Positions 14,315 to 17,020 of a DNA stretch of 17,020 nt are shown piece after piece. Numbering within the stretch: the stretch's first letter is position 1; every line of letters starts with the position of its first letter. A program made the position numbers and the translations under genes. The DNA lies in assembly GCA_035476575.1 (NCBI GenBank), contig DATILL010000001.1, positions 1 to 17,020 on the forward strand, written 5' to 3'. The notes under the pieces were generated by a model. It saw nothing but the letters and a program-made list of their open reading frames with translations, did not search any database and had not been told where the DNA came from. This stretch comes from DATILL01 sp035476575 (GTDB lineage: Bacteria; Actinomycetota; Actinomycetes; Mycobacteriales; JACQDL01).

Positions 14315-15125
14315 CTCACCAGCCTCCCGCGGAACGTCACGGTGGCGACCCAGAAGCCGACCGCAGCCCACAGCGCCAGATAACCGACGTGCAACGCGGC
14401 ACCGGCCGGGGTCAGGCCGACCCCCAGGGTCAGCCCGCGGCAGAGGTCCACCCCGTGCCACAGCGGCGTGACGTAGGCCAGCGGGCGCAGCAGCCCGGGA
14501 ACCTGGGCGAGCGGGAAGAACACCCCGGAGAACAGGAACATCGGCATGATCCCGAACCGGAACAGGCTGGCGTAGTGGGACTCGCTCTCCTGGGCGGCCG
14601 CGAACGCCGCGATCGGGGTGACGAACGCGACGCCGGTCAGGATCGCGGCCGGTAAGGCCAGGATTGCCCAGCCCGACTGGAGCGTGCCGAACAGCGCCAT
14701 GCCGAGGAAGAAGGCAACCGAGCCCATGGCGACCCGGGTGGTCATCCAGGCGAGGTGGCCGACCAGCACGTCCCGTACGCCGAGCGGGGTGGCCAGCATC
14801 GCGTGGTAGGTCCTGACCCACTTGATGCTGGCCATCACCGGGTACGTCGCCTCGCCGGCGGCGGTCTGCATCGCGGTCGCGGCCAGCACGCCGGGCGCGA
14901 TGAACGCCAGGTAGCCCACGCCGAGCCGCTGCCCGCCGGCCGAGGAGTTGACCAGGGTGCCCAGCCCCAGCCCCATCGCGGTCAGGAAGATCAGTGGGTT
15001 GAGCAGGGTGGAGACCACCGAGCCGCGCCAGGTCCGCTTGTACTGGTACAGCCAGTAGGCGAAGGACCGCAGCACGGCGGGCGGCGCGCGGCGTGCCCGA
15101 CGGACGGTGGCGGTGGTCGCGGCCA

Positions 15126-15126
<1 letters not shown>
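14311..15126 (-). CDS. ABC-2 type exporter permease, first subunit
   Basis: This membrane subunit belongs to the same exporter. The 271-residue protein has a basic cytoplasmic N-terminus (MAATTATVRRARRAPPAVLR), then about six membrane segments, with NPLIFLTAMGLGLGTLVN near 43-60. The conserved ABC-2 C-terminal stretch is FFPLAQVPGLLRPLAYVTP then LWHGVDLCRGL. The ATG at 15126 overlaps the ATPase stop by one base (TGATG), a classic translational coupling arrangement. The stop overlaps the next permease by four bases. IKWVRTYHAMLATPLGVRDVL after the third helix matches KLKYAKLYDAVLSTPLGTIDV in the partner permease, showing that the two subunits are diverged paralogues. Confidence 0.94.
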
Positions 15127-16061
<935 letters not shown>

Positions 16062-16067
16062 GGTCCG

Positions 16068-16089
16068 ACCGTACCGACGGGGTCTGACA
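16068..16089 (-). promoter_or_regulatory. RecA-NDp/PafBC-like leaderless promoter of the ABC exporter operon
   Basis: The minus strand has TGTCAG (16089-16084), ten bases, then TACGGT (16073-16068), and six bases to the GTG start. The core TGTCRG, its distance to the -10 and the TAnnnT element fit the consensus tTGTCRgtg-8 nt-TAnnnT. The weaker TG after the core is AC here and the first T is C. Confidence 0.5.
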
Positions 16090-16121
16090 GAACGCTCGGG
16101 ATTATCGGGGCAGCTCTCCGC

Positions 16122-16529
16122 TCACACCCGCTCCAGCGCACCCTCAGTGAGAAAGACCCCGCGCTTGCGGAACGCCAGAGGGGACTCGACGAACGCGGCC
16201 GCATGCCATGCAACAACCCCAGCGGGGAACCACCACGGCTCGGCGTACCGGTCTTCGCTCAGCGCCCAGGCAGGCACCGTCCAGCCGTCCCTCCGGGCGA
16301 GATGCTCAGCGAGGGCCGCCAACGCCGCGTCGACCCGGCCGTCGCCAGACGGAGGTGGCTCGACAGCGAACAGTGCCTCGCCAGCGACCGTGCCGCCAGC
16401 TCGATGGGCTCGCGAGTAGTCGTCAAGAAGCTGCAGAAGGCATCGCCAGGCGGCAGTCGGCTCGCCCGCCGATCGACGCAGCTCGGTGCATGCGCACTCC
16501 GCGGCATCCGCTGTCGTCCACAGGCCCAT
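16122..16529 (-). CDS. Hypothetical protein (conserved actinobacterial family)
   Basis: This 135-residue soluble protein has no known function. The C-terminal half has a pattern I recall from many actinobacterial hypothetical proteins: DAALAALAEHLARRDGW, VPAWALSEDRYAEPWWFPAG, then SPLAFRKRGVFLTEGALERV. Members often sit beside small regulators or nucleotidyltransferase-like genes, but neither is visible here. There is no signal peptide or membrane segment. The start ATG 16529 lacks a ribosome binding site; TAACCT lies six bases upstream, so it is probably leaderless, with its promoter inside the end of the DUF4233 gene. It ends 60 bases before the exporter ATPase. Codon use looks like its neighbours, with no clear sign of recent transfer. 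Confidence 0.82.
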   Translation of the reverse strand: MGLWTTADAAECACTELRRSAGEPTAAWRCLLQLLDDYSRAHRAGGTVAGEALFAVEPPPSGDGRVDAALAALAEHLARRDGWTVPAWALSEDRYAEPWWFPAGVVAWHAAAFVESPLAFRKRGVFLTEGALERV

Positions 16530-16535
16530 GACCGC

Positions 16536-16541
16536 AGGTTA
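16536..16541 (-). promoter_or_regulatory. Leaderless -10 element of the hypothetical gene
   Basis: TAACCT is followed by six bases and ATG 16529 on the minus strand, with no Shine-Dalgarno. It overlaps the stop codon of the DUF4233 gene. No TGTCRG box or clear -35 lies at the right distance. Confidence 0.35.
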
Positions 16542-16931
16542 CCGCCGCGGGACACGAAGGCAACCTGTCAGCGGCCCCCCGAGCAGGTCGCGGCGCACCC
16601 GGAGCAGGTAGTACCAGACCAGCGCGAAGATCACGCCGAGCACGAACATCGCCCTGGTCAGGAAGCCGCAGGCGATCAGCGCGGCCTGCAGCGCCGTCCC
16701 GACCGCGAGGCCGTACGTCCGGCCGACCAGCCCCGCCGCCAGCACGAACAGCCCGGCCAGCACCAGCAGCACGGCCAGCTTCCACGCGGTCAGCCCGGAG
16801 CCGAACTGCGCCACCGTACGCGGCACCAGCAGCACCACCAGCGCCTCCAGCACCAGCGCCGTGGCGAAGGTGCCGCGCACCGCCCGCGCCGTCCGCGGAT
16901 CCGGCCCCCCGCTCGCCGACCCCTCGCTCAC
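16539..16931 (-). CDS. DUF4233 domain-containing membrane protein
   Basis: This small actinobacterial membrane protein is routinely encoded directly after folC; its function is unknown. The 130-residue length is normal. After a polar N-terminus (about 1-20) there are about four membrane segments: TFATALVLEALVVLLVP, LAVLLVLAGLFVLAAGLVG, GLAVGTALQAALIACGF and AMFVLGVIFALVWYYLL. The conserved C-terminal WYYLLRVRRDL fits the family. It starts at GTG 16931 in a GTGA overlap with folC and has GGGAG four bases upstream, so it is translationally coupled to folC. Confidence 0.93.
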   Translation of the reverse strand: MSEGSASGGPDPRTARAVRGTFATALVLEALVVLLVPRTVAQFGSGLTAWKLAVLLVLAGLFVLAAGLVGRTYGLAVGTALQAALIACGFLTRAMFVLGVIFALVWYYLLRVRRDLLGGPLTGCLRVPRR

Positions 16932-17020
16932 CGGGCTCCCAGCAGGGTGCGGGCCTCGCCCGCCATGATCACCGAGCCGGTGACCAGCACCCCGGCACCG
17001 GCCAGCCCGCCGTCCGCGCT
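16928..17020 (-). CDS. folC: Folylpolyglutamate synthase/dihydrofolate synthase, C-terminal end (partial)
   Basis: Only the last 30 codons and the stop are in the window: SADGGLAGAGVLVTGSVIMA then GEARTLLGAR. The VLVTGSVIMAGEARTLLG pattern is the usual FolC C-terminus, and the DUF4233 gene that follows with a GTGA overlap is its standard neighbour in actinobacteria. FolC adds glutamate to folates and makes dihydrofolate from dihydropteroate. Catalytic motifs lie outside the window, so the call rests on the C-terminus and synteny. Confidence 0.85.
   Translation of the reverse strand, partial: SADGGLAGAGVLVTGSVIMAGEARTLLGAR

Overview
The window is high-GC actinobacterial chromosome, most likely from the family Micromonosporaceae (Micromonospora or a close relative). 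I infer this from the base composition, frequent GTG starts, the protein sequences and the gene order; no marker gene settles the genus. Every supported gene lies on the minus strand, so transcription runs from position 17020 toward position 1. Most of the window is core chromosome.

Layout in the direction of transcription. (1) 17020-16122: the 3' end of folC, a small DUF4233 membrane protein overlapping it by 4 bases, and a hypothetical protein that looks leaderless. (2) 16061-13493: an ABC-2 type exporter of one ATPase and two different permeases, with 1- and 4-base overlaps, so one operon. (3) 13365-7498: the elongation (rod) cell-wall cluster mreB-mreC-mreD-mrdA(PBP2)-rodA. mreC/mreD, mreD/mrdA and mrdA/rodA are each joined by a 4-base GTGA overlap. 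(4) 7497-7133: a gap with no intact gene. It holds a decayed C-terminal fragment resembling a DUF559 protein and two members of a palindromic repeat; one arm of the second member contains the rodA stop codon. (5) 7132-3630: a TIGR03960 B12-binding/radical SAM protein and its partner TIGR03936 (DUF2344), separated here by a frameshifted Uma2-family (PD-(D/E)XK-like) gene. (6) 3469-1: a large RNase E/G, then rplU and the 5' part of rpmA.

How the genes work together. MreB, MreC, MreD, PBP2 and RodA form the elongasome, which polymerises and cross-links lateral or spore-wall peptidoglycan. RNase E/G processes rRNA and mRNA and sits beside two ribosomal protein genes, an arrangement common in actinobacteria. 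TIGR03960 and TIGR03936 are linked or fused in many genomes; their exact reaction is not established. The exporter's substrate cannot be read from sequence.

I see no clearly new multi-gene defence or biosynthetic system. The best leads are: (a) two leaderless promoters matching the LexA-independent DNA-damage (RecA-NDp/PafBC) consensus, one before TIGR03960 and one before the exporter ATPase; (b) the palindromic repeat pair around the dead DUF559 fragment; (c) the broken Uma2 gene between the radical SAM pair; (d) a structured leader before rplU; and (e) in-frame minisatellites in rne and mreC.
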